61,174 nucleotides of DNA from an uncultured Oscillospiraceae bacterium (GTDB lineage: Bacteria > Bacillota > Clostridia > Oscillospirales > Oscillospiraceae). Under the pieces are notes generated by a model, which was not told the origin of the DNA, ran no database searches, and saw only the letters and a program-made list of their open reading frames with translations. A program made the position numbers and the translations under genes. How positions within the stretch are numbered: position 1 is the stretch's first letter; each line of letters begins with the position of its first letter. Where the stretch lies: positions 1-61,174 of the forward strand of contig CANRHH010000012.1 of NCBI GenBank assembly GCA_947630375.1, given 5' to 3'. This document shows, one piece after another, positions 38,087 to 47,183 of the stretch.

Positions 38087-39076
38087 ATGGAGAACCTGGA
38101 AAAAGCCATCGCGGAGATAAAGGCGCGGATGCCGGGCCTGCGGCTGAAGGAAAACGAACCTATGGCGGAGCACAGCTCCTTTCGGATCGGCGGGCCGGTC
38201 CGGGCCCTGGCCATCCCCTCGGACGTGATGGGGCTGACCAAGCTCTGCGCCATCCTGAAGGAGCATGAGCTGGCCCCCTTCCTGCTGGGAAACGGCACCA
38301 ATATCCTCTTTCCCGACGAGGGGCTGCCAGAGCTCTTCATCATCAGCACCGAGCGGCTCACCAAGCTGTTTTTGCTGCCGGACGGGGCTGTCTACGCCGA
38401 GGCGGGGGTCTCCCTGGCAAAGCTGGCCGGCTTTGCCCAGCAAAACGGCCTGACCGGGCTGGAGTTTGCCTCCGGGATCCCCGGCTCCCTGGGCGGGGGC
38501 TGCGTCATGAACGCGGGGGCCTACGGCGGCGAGCTGAAGGACGCCATCGAGAGCGTGGTGTGCTACTATCTGCCCGAGCAGCGGCTCTATGAGCTGACGA
38601 AGGAGCAGTGCCGCTTTGGGTATCGGAGCAGCCTGTTTCAGAACCTGGGCGGATGCGTGATCCTCAGCGCGGTGCTGCGCCTGGAGAAGGGCGACGGCGA
38701 GGAAATCGCCGAAAAAATGAAGGAGCTGAACCGGCGGCGCCGGGAGAAGCAGCCCCTGGATCTGCCCTCGGCGGGCAGCGCGTTCAAGCGCCCGGAGGGG
38801 CAGTACGCCGCCGCTCTTATCGAGCAGGCGGGGCTGAAGGGCTATGCCGTCGGCGGGGCCCAGGTGTCGGAAAAGCACGCGGGCTTTGTGGTGAACACCG
38901 GCGGCGCCACGTCCCACGACGTGTATGAGCTGATGGTGCATATCCGGAAAACGGTGTATGAGAAGACCGGGGCCAAGCTGGAGCCGGAAGTGATCCTCCT
39001 GCCGCCGGATTACAGGTTGGAGGACCACGGCCCGGCGGCGCCGGGGCACCGGGTCAGCGGCCCGGAGACAGAATAA
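38087..39076 (+). CDS. murB: UDP-N-acetylenolpyruvoylglucosamine reductase MurB
   Basis: A 329-residue FAD enzyme. FAD-binding parts ENEPMAEHSSFRIGGP and FLLGNGTNILF, then GLEFASGIPGSLGGGCVMNAGAYGGE; the substrate side has FGYRSSLFQ with the catalytic Ser, then PSAGSAFKRPEG. It makes UDP-MurNAc, the second committed step of peptidoglycan synthesis. Eight bases after hprK with a GGAG site. Confidence 0.96.
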   Translation: MENLEKAIAEIKARMPGLRLKENEPMAEHSSFRIGGPVRALAIPSDVMGLTKLCAILKEHELAPFLLGNGTNILFPDEGLPELFIISTERLTKLFLLPDGAVYAEAGVSLAKLAGFAQQNGLTGLEFASGIPGSLGGGCVMNAGAYGGELKDAIESVVCYYLPEQRLYELTKEQCRFGYRSSLFQNLGGCVILSAVLRLEKGDGEEIAEKMKELNRRRREKQPLDLPSAGSAFKRPEGQYAAALIEQAGLKGYAVGGAQVSEKHAGFVVNTGGATSHDVYELMVHIRKTVYEKTGAKLEPEVILLPPDYRLEDHGPAAPGHRVSGPETE

Positions 39077-39110
39077 AGGGACAGCCAAGAGACAGAAAGG
39101 GGGCGGGGCC

Positions 39111-39968
39111 ATGGAGTTTCTGATCATCACGGGGCTCTCCGGCGCGGGCAAGAGCCGGGCGGCGGATGTGCTGGAAGATCTGGACTACTACTGTGTGGAC
39201 AACATGCCGGTGGCGCTGATGCCCCGCTTCGCGGAGCTGTGCCTGGCCACCCGGGGCCGCTACGAGCGGGTGGCCCTGGTGACCGATGTGCGGGAGCGGG
39301 ACGGCTTTGGCCAGCTGCTGGACACGCTGGATGAGCTGGCCGGTATGGACTGCACCGTGCGTATTTTGTACATGGACGCGGACTTGCGCACCCTGGTGCG
39401 CCGCTATAAGGAGAGCCGCCGCCCCCACCCGCTGGCCGTGCCGGGGGGCTCGGTGGAGCAGGCGGTGGAGAAAGAGCAGGAGCTGCTCCGGCCCATCCGG
39501 GAGCGGGCGGACTATGTGCTCAACAGCTCCAGCATGACGCTGGGTATGCTCCAGAGCCGGCTGTTCTCCCTCTTTGCCGAGGAGGGCCGGGAGCGGGAGC
39601 TGGACGTGACCGTGATGTCTTTTGGCTATAAACACGGGCTGCCCATGGAGGCGGACCTGGTGTTCGACGCCCGCTTTCTGCCCAACCCCTACTATGTGGA
39701 GCAGCTGCGGCCCCTGTCCGGCCTGGACAGGCCCGTGGCCGAGTATGTGTTTTCCTACCAGCAGACCCGCACCTTTATGGAGAAGGTGGAGGAGCTGATC
39801 GACTTCCTGCTGCCGCTGTATATCGAAGAGGGCAAAATGGGCCTGACGGTGGCCATCGGCTGCACCGGCGGCCGGCACCGGAGCGTGGCCATCGCCGCCG
39901 CCCTCCACGAGCATCTGCTGGCCAGGAACGTCCATTCGGTGAACGTGAACCGGGATATCGACAAATAG
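39111..39968 (+). CDS. rapZ: RNase adapter RapZ (YvcJ family)
   Basis: A 285-residue P-loop protein: Walker A GLSGAGKS at the N-terminus, then DYYCVDNMPV, RHRSVAIAAAL near the end and GCTGGRHRS. In E. coli RapZ steers decay of GlmZ RNA; in Firmicutes YvcJ is linked to cell-wall and competence control. The N-terminal P-loop and the C-terminal conserved domain are both present. Its usual partner yvcK is missing between it and whiA here. Confidence 0.93.
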   Translation: MEFLIITGLSGAGKSRAADVLEDLDYYCVDNMPVALMPRFAELCLATRGRYERVALVTDVRERDGFGQLLDTLDELAGMDCTVRILYMDADLRTLVRRYKESRRPHPLAVPGGSVEQAVEKEQELLRPIRERADYVLNSSSMTLGMLQSRLFSLFAEEGRERELDVTVMSFGYKHGLPMEADLVFDARFLPNPYYVEQLRPLSGLDRPVAEYVFSYQQTRTFMEKVEELIDFLLPLYIEEGKMGLTVAIGCTGGRHRSVAIAAALHEHLLARNVHSVNVNRDIDK

Positions 39969-40028
39969 CGGAGCGCGAGACGCGGTTCGCCCTCTGCCGG
40001 GCGATCCGGAGAGAAAGGAGGGAGTGCG

Positions 40029-40934
40029 GTGTCCTTTGCGTCCCAGGCCAAAGCGGAGCTGTGCCAGGCCCGGCCGGACAAAAAATGCTGCGCCCTGGCC
40101 GAGAGCTATGGGGTGCTGCTGTACTGCCACAGCTTTTCTCCCCGGGAGATCCGGATCATCACCGCCAGCCCGGCCTTTGCCGAGCGGCTGCCCCGGCTGT
40201 TCAAGCGGGCCTTCGGCCTGAGCTTTGATATGCTCCCCCCGGCGGAGGGGGCCGGGAAAAAGAGCTTCGCCGTCACGGACCGGGAGAAGCTCCGCCAGAT
40301 CTTCGAGGCCTTCGGCGCGGAGATCGACAGCACGGTCTCCCACCACGTGAATTTCGGCGTTTTGGAGGAGGACTGCTGCCGGGCCTCGTTCGTGCGGGGC
40401 GCCTTCCTGGCGGGGGGCAGCGTCACGGACCCGGAAAAGCGCTACCATCTGGAGCTGGCCACGCCCCACCACAGCGTCAGCCGGGAGACGGCCTCCCTGC
40501 TGCTGGACATGGGCTTTGAGCCGAAGAGCAGCCAGCGCGGCGGCAACGCTCTGCTGTATTTCAAAAAGGGCGACACCATTGCGGATTTCTTCACCAGCAT
40601 CGGTGCGCCGGTGACGGCTATGCACATCATGACCGCCAAGGTGGACAAGGAGATGCGCAACACCGTCACCCGCCAGATCAACTGTGACTCGGCCAACGCG
40701 GACAAAACCGTGGCTGCGGCCCAGGAGCAGCTGGAGGCCATCCGCCGCCTGGCCCGGGCCTGGGGCCTGGACGCCCTGCCCGAGCCGCTGAAGGACGCGG
40801 CCCTGCTGCGGATCACCAACCCGGCGGCGAGCCTCGCCGACCTGGCGGTGCTGTCCTGCCCGCCGGTGACCAAGAGCTGCCTGTCCCACCGGCTGAAAAA
40901 AATCATGGCCCTGGCTGAAAAGCTGGAAGAGTGA
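40029..40934 (+). CDS. whiA: DNA-binding protein WhiA
   Basis: A 301-residue WhiA. The LAGLIDADG-like N-terminal half has SFVRGAFLAGGSVTDPEKRYHLEL; the C-terminal helix-turn-helix carries NPAASLADLAVLSCPPVTKSCLSHRLKKI. GTG start at 40029 with AAAGGAGGG just before it. In Gram-positives WhiA affects division and chromosome segregation, and in Streptomyces sporulation. It is the last of the hprK cluster. Confidence 0.95.
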   Translation: MSFASQAKAELCQARPDKKCCALAESYGVLLYCHSFSPREIRIITASPAFAERLPRLFKRAFGLSFDMLPPAEGAGKKSFAVTDREKLRQIFEAFGAEIDSTVSHHVNFGVLEEDCCRASFVRGAFLAGGSVTDPEKRYHLELATPHHSVSRETASLLLDMGFEPKSSQRGGNALLYFKKGDTIADFFTSIGAPVTAMHIMTAKVDKEMRNTVTRQINCDSANADKTVAAAQEQLEAIRRLARAWGLDALPEPLKDAALLRITNPAASLADLAVLSCPPVTKSCLSHRLKKIMALAEKLEE

Positions 40935-41044
40935 AACCTTTTGCCGGAAAAAACGTCCCATTTTACAGATTATAATGATCCCGTGCAGGATCCTTATATA
41001 AAAACAGAAGGAAATAAAGAAATGAGCCAAAGGAGATCCAAGCT

Positions 41045-42349
41045 ATGAAAAACATGCAAAAACTGCTCGCCCTGCTGCTGGCGGCGGCCATGGTCTTTAC
41101 CCTGGCGGCCTGCGGCAAACCGGAGACCTTGTCCGAGGAGACCAGCGAAACCGTCGGCAGATACATAAGCGGCACCTCCGTGGTGGACCGGTATAACCGG
41201 GTAGACGCCAATTACCTGGTGGACAAAAACGGCAACATCGTCAACGACAAGAACCAGCTGCTGGTAGCGGCGGAGAACACCTCCGAATATGTCCCCATCA
41301 CCGGCCTGACCCTGACCGGCGGCGAGAGCATCTCCTTCCCGGTGCAGCTGCCCACAGGGGCCGGCGGCGCCATTCAGCCGGTGAATATCGAGCTGAACGT
41401 GACCATCGCGCCCGCCACGGCCACCTGCAAGGAGATCAACGTCAGCTCCAGCGACACCACGGTGGCCGAGCCCCAGAACTCTGTGTACACCATGGGCCTG
41501 GGCAGCGACAGCGTCAGCGTGACGGTGGCCCTGAAGACCGCCGGCACGGCCAAGCTGACCTTCAGCTCCCCCACCATTGAGGGGGCCCGCTATGACGTGA
41601 CCATGGACGTGAGCGCCGTGGTCTCCGGCACCGCGCTGCCCATCAGCAGCGGCAGCCCCATGAATCCCAGCACCGGGACCGGCACCGGCACCGGCACCAC
41701 CTCCGGCGGCACCGGGACTACGGGCGCCAGCACGGCCCCCGGCGCCAGCGCCAATCCCACGGCCAGCGCCAATCCCACGGCCAGCGCCAATCCCAGCCCC
41801 TCCGGCACCGGCCGGACCGGCTATGTGATCGTGGACGGGGCCAACTTCCGCAAGGGCGCCGGCACCAACAACGAGGTCATCGACGTGCTGGGCTGGGGTG
41901 AACAGATCACCATTTACAGCATCTCCAACGGCTGGGCCCAGGTGACCGCCAACGGCCAGACCGGCTATATCGCCTCCAACCTGGTCAGCTACACCCGGCC
42001 CACCGCCGCCCCCACGGCGACCCCCACCCCCACCGCCGTCAATGACCCCTATGTCAACGGCAACACCGCGCCCAGCGGCGGCTCCACCGGCTATGTGACC
42101 GGCGAGGGCGTCAACCTGCGCGCCAGCGCCTCCACCAACAGCGAAGTGCTGGACAGCTTTGCCAGAGGCACCCGGATCACCATCCACAGCATCTCCAACG
42201 GCTGGGCCTATGTGACCGTGGACGGCATCACCGGCTATATGAGCGCCAACTATGTCAGCTATGACGAGCCCAGCAGCGGCGGCACCACCACGACCACCCA
42301 GCCCCCGGCGACCGACGATCCCTACCTGGACGGCGTTATCGTGGGATAA
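41045..42349 (+). CDS. Secreted lipoprotein with two C-terminal SH3b domains
   Basis: A 434-residue lipoprotein. The signal peptide ends in lipobox LAAC (Cys21). An N-terminal part of unknown fold (about 30-200) is followed by a Thr/Gly/Ser linker and three 6-residue A-S-A-N-P-T copies (about 230-255), then two SH3b domains (about 258-318 and 350-415), each with GYV, N-(F/L)-R, and GY(I/M) landmarks. SH3b domains usually bind the cell wall. Role unknown, probably wall-associated. A TATAAT (about 40970) lies upstream without a clear -35. Confidence 0.8.
   Translation: MKNMQKLLALLLAAAMVFTLAACGKPETLSEETSETVGRYISGTSVVDRYNRVDANYLVDKNGNIVNDKNQLLVAAENTSEYVPITGLTLTGGESISFPVQLPTGAGGAIQPVNIELNVTIAPATATCKEINVSSSDTTVAEPQNSVYTMGLGSDSVSVTVALKTAGTAKLTFSSPTIEGARYDVTMDVSAVVSGTALPISSGSPMNPSTGTGTGTGTTSGGTGTTGASTAPGASANPTASANPTASANPSPSGTGRTGYVIVDGANFRKGAGTNNEVIDVLGWGEQITIYSISNGWAQVTANGQTGYIASNLVSYTRPTAAPTATPTPTAVNDPYVNGNTAPSGGSTGYVTGEGVNLRASASTNSEVLDSFARGTRITIHSISNGWAYVTVDGITGYMSANYVSYDEPSSGGTTTTTQPPATDDPYLDGVIVG
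41744..41797 (+). repeat. 18-bp tandem repeat in the SH3 lipoprotein linker
   Basis: GCCAGCGCCAATCCCACG is repeated 2 times exactly and a third time with a changed end. It encodes the A-S-A-N-P-T linker copies and could vary in length between strains. Confidence 0.85.
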
Positions 42350-42387
42350 AAAAGGCGCGCTCTTAGGACCGATTTGAACCGAGACAC

Positions 42388-42419
42388 AAACCAAATACCC
42401 GTTTTTGGGTATTTGGTTT
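42388..42419 (+). terminator. Hairpin between the SH3 lipoprotein and dnaE
   Basis: AAACCAAATACCC, GTTTTT loop, GGGTATTTGGTTT: a perfect 13-bp stem with T-rich tail. It ends the SH3 gene and lies just 21 bases before the dnaE start. Confidence 0.7.
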
Positions 42420-42440
42420 GGTTTCTATGAGGAAGAAGAC

Positions 42441-45400
42441 ATGAGCTTTGTCCATCTGCATGTGCATACCGAGTACTCCCTGCTGGACGGGGCCTGCCGC
42501 ATCGACCAGGTGGCGCAGCGGGCCAAGGCCCTGGGGCAGACGGCCCTGGCCGTCACCGACCACGGGGTGATGTACGGCGCGGTGGCCTTTTACAAGGCCT
42601 GCAAGGCCGCGGGGATCCAGCCTATCATCGGCTGCGAGGTCTACGTGGCCCCCCGGCGCATGGCGGACAAGGAGCACGGCCTGGACAACGACTACAGCCA
42701 TCTGATCCTCCTGTGCGAGAACGAGACCGGTTACCGGAACCTGTGCTATATGGTCAGCGCCGGCTTCACCGAGGGCTTTTACATCCGCCCCCGGATCGAC
42801 TGGCCCCTGCTCCACGAGCACGCGGAGGGGCTGATCTGCCTGTCCGGCTGCGTGGCCGGGGCCATCCCCCAGCGGATCCTGAAGGGGGACTATGAGGGGG
42901 CCAAGGCCAAGGCGCTGGAGCTGAGCGCCCTGTTCGGGCCGGAGCGCTTTTACCTGGAGATCCAGGACCACGGCCTGCGGGAGGAACAGCAGGCCGCCCA
43001 GGGTATCCTCCGGATCCACCGGGAGACGGGGATCCCCCTGGTCCTCACCAACGACGCCCATTATATCGAGAAGAAGGACGCCTATTATCAGGATGTGCTC
43101 ATGTGCATCCAGATGGGCAAGACCGTGGACGACCCCGGCCGGATGCGCTTTGAGTCCCAGGAGCTGTACCTGAAAAGCGAAGAGGAGATGCGCGCGCTGT
43201 ACCCCGATCTGCCCGAGGCGGCGGACAACACCGCCAGGATCGCCCAGCGCTGCCAGTTTGACTTCGAGTTCGGCCACTATCATCTGCCCCAGTTCAAGCT
43301 CCCCCCGGGGGAGACAGACGCCTTCGCGTACCTGAAGCGGCTCTGCTATGAGGGCCTGGCCCAGCGCTACCCGGGCTATGGCAAGGAGCTCAGCGACCGG
43401 CTGGACTACGAGCTGGGCGTCATCCGGCAGATGGGCTTTGTGGATTACTTCCTCATCGTCTGGGATTTCATCGCCTTTGCCAAGGGGCAGGGCATCCCCG
43501 TGGGCCCCGGCCGGGGCAGCGCGGCGGGGAGCGTGGTGGCCTACTGCCTGCACATCACCGACGTGGACCCCATCAAATACGGCCTGTTCTTCGAGCGCTT
43601 TCTGAACCCGGCGCGGGTCACCATGCCCGATATCGACATGGATTTCTGCGTCAACCGCCGGGGCGAGGTCATCGACTACGTGAACCGGCTCTACGGCTCG
43701 GACCATGTGGCCCAGATCGTCACCTTCGGCACTATGGCGGCCCGGGCCGCCATCCGGGACGTGGGCCGGGTCCTGGACGTGAACTACGCTGACACGGACG
43801 CGGTGGCCAAGCAGGTGCCTGTGGCCCTGAACATGACCATCGACGAGGCGCTGCAGCTCTCAAAGCCTCTGAAGGAGATGTACGAGTCCAACGACACGCT
43901 CCGCCGGCTCATCGACGTGGCCAAGGCCCTGGAGGGTATGCCCCGCCACGCTTCCACCCACGCCGCCGGGGTGGTCATCACGGAAAGGCCCGTGTATGAG
44001 TACGTGCCCCTGGCGAAAAACGACGAGTCCGTGGTCTGCCAGTTCCCCATGACCACCTTAGAGGAGCTGGGGCTGCTGAAGATGGACTTTCTGGGCCTGC
44101 GGAACCTGACGGTGTTGGAGGACGCGGCCAAGCTGGTCCGCCGCAAGCAGCCGGGCTTTCGCGTGGAGGACGCGCCGGAGGACGACCCGGCGGTGTTCGA
44201 GATGCTCTCCCAGGGCCGCACCAGCGGCGTGTTCCAGCTGGAGTCGGCGGGCATGACCGGGGTCTGCGTGGGGCTGAAGCCCCGGAGCATCGAGGACATC
44301 ACCGCCATCATCGCCCTGTACCGGCCCGGCCCGATGGATTCGATCCCCCGCTTTTTAGACTGCGCGGTCCACCCGGAGCGGATCACCTACAAGCATCCGC
44401 TGCTGCGGCCCATCCTGGACGTGACCTACGGCTGCATCGTCTATCAGGAGCAGGTCATCAACATCTTCCAGCGGCTGGCCGGCTTCTCCCTGGGCCAGGC
44501 GGACATGATCCGCCGGGCCATGAGCAAGAAAAAGCACGCCGTCATCGACGCGGAGCGGACGGCCTTTGTCCACGGCGACCCCAGCCGGAACATCCCCGGC
44601 TGCATCGCCAACGGCGTGCCGGAGGACGTGGCCAACAGCATCTATGACGAGATCCTGGATTTTGCCAGCTATGCCTTCAACAAGGCCCATGCCGTCTGCT
44701 ATGCCATCGTCGCCTATCGGACGGCGTACATGAAGCGCCACTGGCCGCGGGAGTATATGGCGGCGCTGCTGACCTCGGTGCTGGACAACAGCCTCAAGGT
44801 GGCCGAGTATATCGCCTCCTGCCGGGAGATGGGCATCCGCCTGCTGCCCCCGGACGTGAACGAATCCGGCGCGGACTTTACGGTGGCCGGGGAGAACATC
44901 CGCTTCGGCCTGGCCGCCATCAAGAGCATCGGCCGTACCGCCGTGGAGGGCATGGTGGCCGAACGGGAGGCCAACGGCCCCTTCCAGAGCTTTGAGGATT
45001 TCTGCCGCCGCACCGCCGGCAAGGACCTGAACCGCCGGGCGGTGGAGAATCTGATCAAAGCCGGGGCCTTTGACAGCATGGGCTACAAGCGGAAGGGCCT
45101 GGGCATGGTGGCCGGGGCGGTCATGGAGAGCGTCAGCCGGGCGGAGCGGGACAACATCTCCGGCCAGATGGACCTGTTTGGCGGCGGAGACGAGGACCGG
45201 CCGGTCCCCGAGGCGATCCCCATTCCGCAGACCGAGGAGTACAGCCCCCGGGAGCGGATGGCCCTGGAAAAGGAAGTGACCGGCCTATACCTGACCGGGC
45301 ACCCGATGGACGAGTACCGGGAGGCGGCCCGGAAGATCGGCGCGGCTCCGATCGGCGCGGTCATGGCCGATTTTGCCGCCGAGGGCGGGCCCAGCCGCTA

Positions 45401-45905
45401 TGCCGACAACCAATTTGTGACCCTGGCGGGGGTGGTCTCCTCCTCCAGGACCCGGGCCACCAAAAACAACTCCCTGATGAGCTATATCACCTTAGAGGAC
45501 GACACCGGCGCCATGGAGCTGATCGCCTTCCAGAAGGCTCTGGACAGCGGCGGGGCCTATGTGAAGGACAATGCTGCCATCCTGGTCCGGGGCCGGATCT
45601 CCGTCCGGGACGAGAAGGAGCCCCAGCTGATGGTGGACAGCATCCGCCCGCTGACGGATCTGAACGAGTTGGGCACCGCCGCCGCGCCGCCGGCGGAGAA
45701 AAAGCTTTGGGTCCGGCTCCCGGGGCGGGACGACCCGGCGCTTAAGCGCATCGAGCTGATCCTCACCATGTTCCCGGGCACGGAGGAGATGATCATCTGG
45801 TGCGAGAGAGAAAAAAAGCGGATCGGCGCCAAGTGCCTGATTCACCCGGGGCTGATCCTGGAGCTCCGGGAGATGCTGGGAGAGAACAACGTAGTCGTAA
45901 AATAA
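42441..45905 (+). CDS. dnaE: DNA polymerase III alpha subunit DnaE
   Basis: A 1154-residue C-family polymerase of the DnaE type. PHP domain first (FVHLHVHTEYSLLDGA), then the palm with GPGRGSAAGSVVAYCL and MPDIDMDFC (catalytic aspartates), fingers with HASTHAAGVVI, and an OB-fold near the C-terminus. The start at 42441 is chosen for GAGGAAG ahead; the open frame reaches 12 codons upstream through the hairpin. It replicates DNA with the dnaN clamp; Clostridia usually also have PolC, not in this window. A strong terminator follows. Confidence 0.97.
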   Translation: MSFVHLHVHTEYSLLDGACRIDQVAQRAKALGQTALAVTDHGVMYGAVAFYKACKAAGIQPIIGCEVYVAPRRMADKEHGLDNDYSHLILLCENETGYRNLCYMVSAGFTEGFYIRPRIDWPLLHEHAEGLICLSGCVAGAIPQRILKGDYEGAKAKALELSALFGPERFYLEIQDHGLREEQQAAQGILRIHRETGIPLVLTNDAHYIEKKDAYYQDVLMCIQMGKTVDDPGRMRFESQELYLKSEEEMRALYPDLPEAADNTARIAQRCQFDFEFGHYHLPQFKLPPGETDAFAYLKRLCYEGLAQRYPGYGKELSDRLDYELGVIRQMGFVDYFLIVWDFIAFAKGQGIPVGPGRGSAAGSVVAYCLHITDVDPIKYGLFFERFLNPARVTMPDIDMDFCVNRRGEVIDYVNRLYGSDHVAQIVTFGTMAARAAIRDVGRVLDVNYADTDAVAKQVPVALNMTIDEALQLSKPLKEMYESNDTLRRLIDVAKALEGMPRHASTHAAGVVITERPVYEYVPLAKNDESVVCQFPMTTLEELGLLKMDFLGLRNLTVLEDAAKLVRRKQPGFRVEDAPEDDPAVFEMLSQGRTSGVFQLESAGMTGVCVGLKPRSIEDITAIIALYRPGPMDSIPRFLDCAVHPERITYKHPLLRPILDVTYGCIVYQEQVINIFQRLAGFSLGQADMIRRAMSKKKHAVIDAERTAFVHGDPSRNIPGCIANGVPEDVANSIYDEILDFASYAFNKAHAVCYAIVAYRTAYMKRHWPREYMAALLTSVLDNSLKVAEYIASCREMGIRLLPPDVNESGADFTVAGENIRFGLAAIKSIGRTAVEGMVAEREANGPFQSFEDFCRRTAGKDLNRRAVENLIKAGAFDSMGYKRKGLGMVAGAVMESVSRAERDNISGQMDLFGGGDEDRPVPEAIPIPQTEEYSPRERMALEKEVTGLYLTGHPMDEYREAARKIGAAPIGAVMADFAAEGGPSRYADNQFVTLAGVVSSSRTRATKNNSLMSYITLEDDTGAMELIAFQKALDSGGAYVKDNAAILVRGRISVRDEKEPQLMVDSIRPLTDLNELGTAAAPPAEKKLWVRLPGRDDPALKRIELILTMFPGTEEMIIWCEREKKRIGAKCLIHPGLILELREMLGENNVVVK

Positions 45906-45941
45906 AGCAAGACCTCCGGCCCAGCCGGAGGTCTTGCTTTA
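45904..45941. terminator. Two-way terminator between dnaE and the next gene
   Basis: AAAGCAAGACCTCCGGC, CCA, GCCGGAGGTCTTGCTTT: a perfect 17-bp stem with A/T flanks on both sides. Confidence 0.93.
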
Positions 45942-45942
45942 T

Positions 45943-46317
45943 TTATTTCAGCTTGGCGGCCATGACGCCGTCTACAGACAGCACCGAGACCACGCCGTCT
46001 TTGATATAGGGATCCAAAGCCCGGCGGAAAAGGGACAGGTCGCTGTACCGGCGGTCCTCCACGTAGTACTGCTTCGCGCCGTGGGCGCCGGAGAGCGAGT
46101 CTGTGCCGGTACAGGCCCCGATGCGGGCGGTCTTGCGGCGGTTGGCGATCTCAATGTTGGTGATCTCGTTGAGCTGCACCAGGGTGAGGATCTCTTCCGG
46201 AGAGTAGGGCCGCAGCTGGGAGCGGCTGAAATGCCGGGGCCTGGACCCGTTTGCGGACGGAACGGAAAAGGGGTCGTCCGAAGGGACGGCCTCCGGCGGA
46301 TGTTTAAAAAGGAACAT
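45943..46317 (-). CDS. Protein of unknown function (124 aa)
   Basis: A 124-residue soluble protein. Start MFLFKHPPEAVPSDD, with AGGAG eight bases ahead. A Pro/Ser-rich 40-residue lead is followed by a mixed-charge region (LTLVQLNEITNIEIANRRKTARIG) and a hydrophobic end (DGVVSVLSVDGVMAAKLK). No domain recognised and no signal peptide. A TATAAT lies about 30 bases ahead with a poor -35 (GGTTAA). It faces dnaE, with a shared terminator. Confidence 0.65.
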   Translation of the reverse strand: MFLFKHPPEAVPSDDPFSVPSANGSRPRHFSRSQLRPYSPEEILTLVQLNEITNIEIANRRKTARIGACTGTDSLSGAHGAKQYYVEDRRYSDLSLFRRALDPYIKDGVVSVLSVDGVMAAKLK

Positions 46318-46377
46318 AATGGTAACTCCTGTTCGGCAGTGATGAGTTGTCTCTATTATAGCCGGAAAAGGGAGGGA

Positions 46378-47013
46378 TTAACCGGAATAGGTCTGGCATA
46401 AGTGCCGTACACAGCAGGCGGCGCAATTGGGCCTGCGGGCGTCACAGACAGCCCGTCCGTGGAGCACGATGCAGTGGCAGAAAGCAGAGGAGTGCTCCGG
46501 CGGGAGGATCTTGCGAAGCTCCGCTTCGATCTTGGCCGGGTCCTTCAGGTCGTCCACCAGGCCCAGCCGGTTGCTGATCCGGATACAGTGGGTGTCCACC
46601 ACGGTGGAGCCGGGGACCTTGAACACGTCCCCTAAGATCAGGTTGGCGGTCTTGCGGCCCACGCCGGGCAGAGCGGTCAGCTCCTCCATGGTGCGGGGCA
46701 GCTGGCCGTTGTACCGGGTCAGCAGCACCTGGGCGCAGGCCACGATATCCCGGGCCTTGGCCCGGTAAAAGCCGCAGGAGTGCACATACTGCTCTACCTC
46801 GGCCACGTCCGCCTGGGCAAAGGCCTCCAGACTGGGGAACCGGGCAAAGAGGGCCGGGGTGATCTGGTTGACCCGCTCATCGGTGCACTGGGCGGCTAAA
46901 CGCACGGAGAACAGCAGCTCATAGTCCTTCCGCCAGTCCAGGGTACAGTCCGCCTGGGGATATTCCGCCAGCAGCAGCCGGACGATCTCATTTACCTGTT
47001 CCTGTGTACGCAC
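46378..47013 (-). CDS. nth: Endonuclease III (DNA glycosylase/AP lyase)
   Basis: A 211-residue Nth. Helix-hairpin-helix ELTALPGVGRKTANLIL, with the catalytic Lys in GRKTAN and catalytic Asp in VDTHCIR. Four Cys at the end (C-x6-C-x2-C-x5-C) hold the 4Fe-4S cluster. It removes oxidised pyrimidines in base excision repair. GTG start at 47013 with GAGGCGAGC ahead. Confidence 0.95.
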   Translation of the reverse strand: MRTQEQVNEIVRLLLAEYPQADCTLDWRKDYELLFSVRLAAQCTDERVNQITPALFARFPSLEAFAQADVAEVEQYVHSCGFYRAKARDIVACAQVLLTRYNGQLPRTMEELTALPGVGRKTANLILGDVFKVPGSTVVDTHCIRISNRLGLVDDLKDPAKIEAELRKILPPEHSSAFCHCIVLHGRAVCDARRPNCAACCVRHLCQTYSG

Positions 47014-47053
47014 GGGCGGCTCGCCTCCTGTCGGATATTTCCAGAACAGACAT

Positions 47054-47083
47054 ATTATAAATCCAAAACCCGCTTTTCGTCAA
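47054..47083 (-). promoter_or_regulatory. Sigma-A promoter of nth
   Basis: TTGACG (47078-47083), 18 bp, TATAAT (47054-47059) on the minus strand. Confidence 0.8.
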
Positions 47084-47131
47084 GACTTTGCTTCATGCGT
47101 CAAAAAAGCCGGACAGGACAGACAGAGAAAA

Positions 47132-47160
47132 ACCGGGGCCCGGATCACCGGGCCCCGGCA
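47132..47160 (-). terminator. Terminator of the SLH surface protein gene
   Basis: GCCGGGGCCCGG, TGAT loop, CCGGGCCCCGG, then TTTTTC on the minus strand. Confidence 0.88.
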
Positions 47161-47183
47161 GGGGGAATATAGGGGATCTGCGT

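Noticed and set aside
41700-41800. CRISPR-like short repeats
   Set aside because: The 18-bp copies are in frame in a protein linker with no spacers between; no cas gene is present.
42365-42385. GATTTGAACC, which looks like a tRNA T-loop on the minus strand
   Set aside because: The flanking stems (CTCGG and CGGTC) do not pair, and no anticodon arm or acceptor stem can be built.
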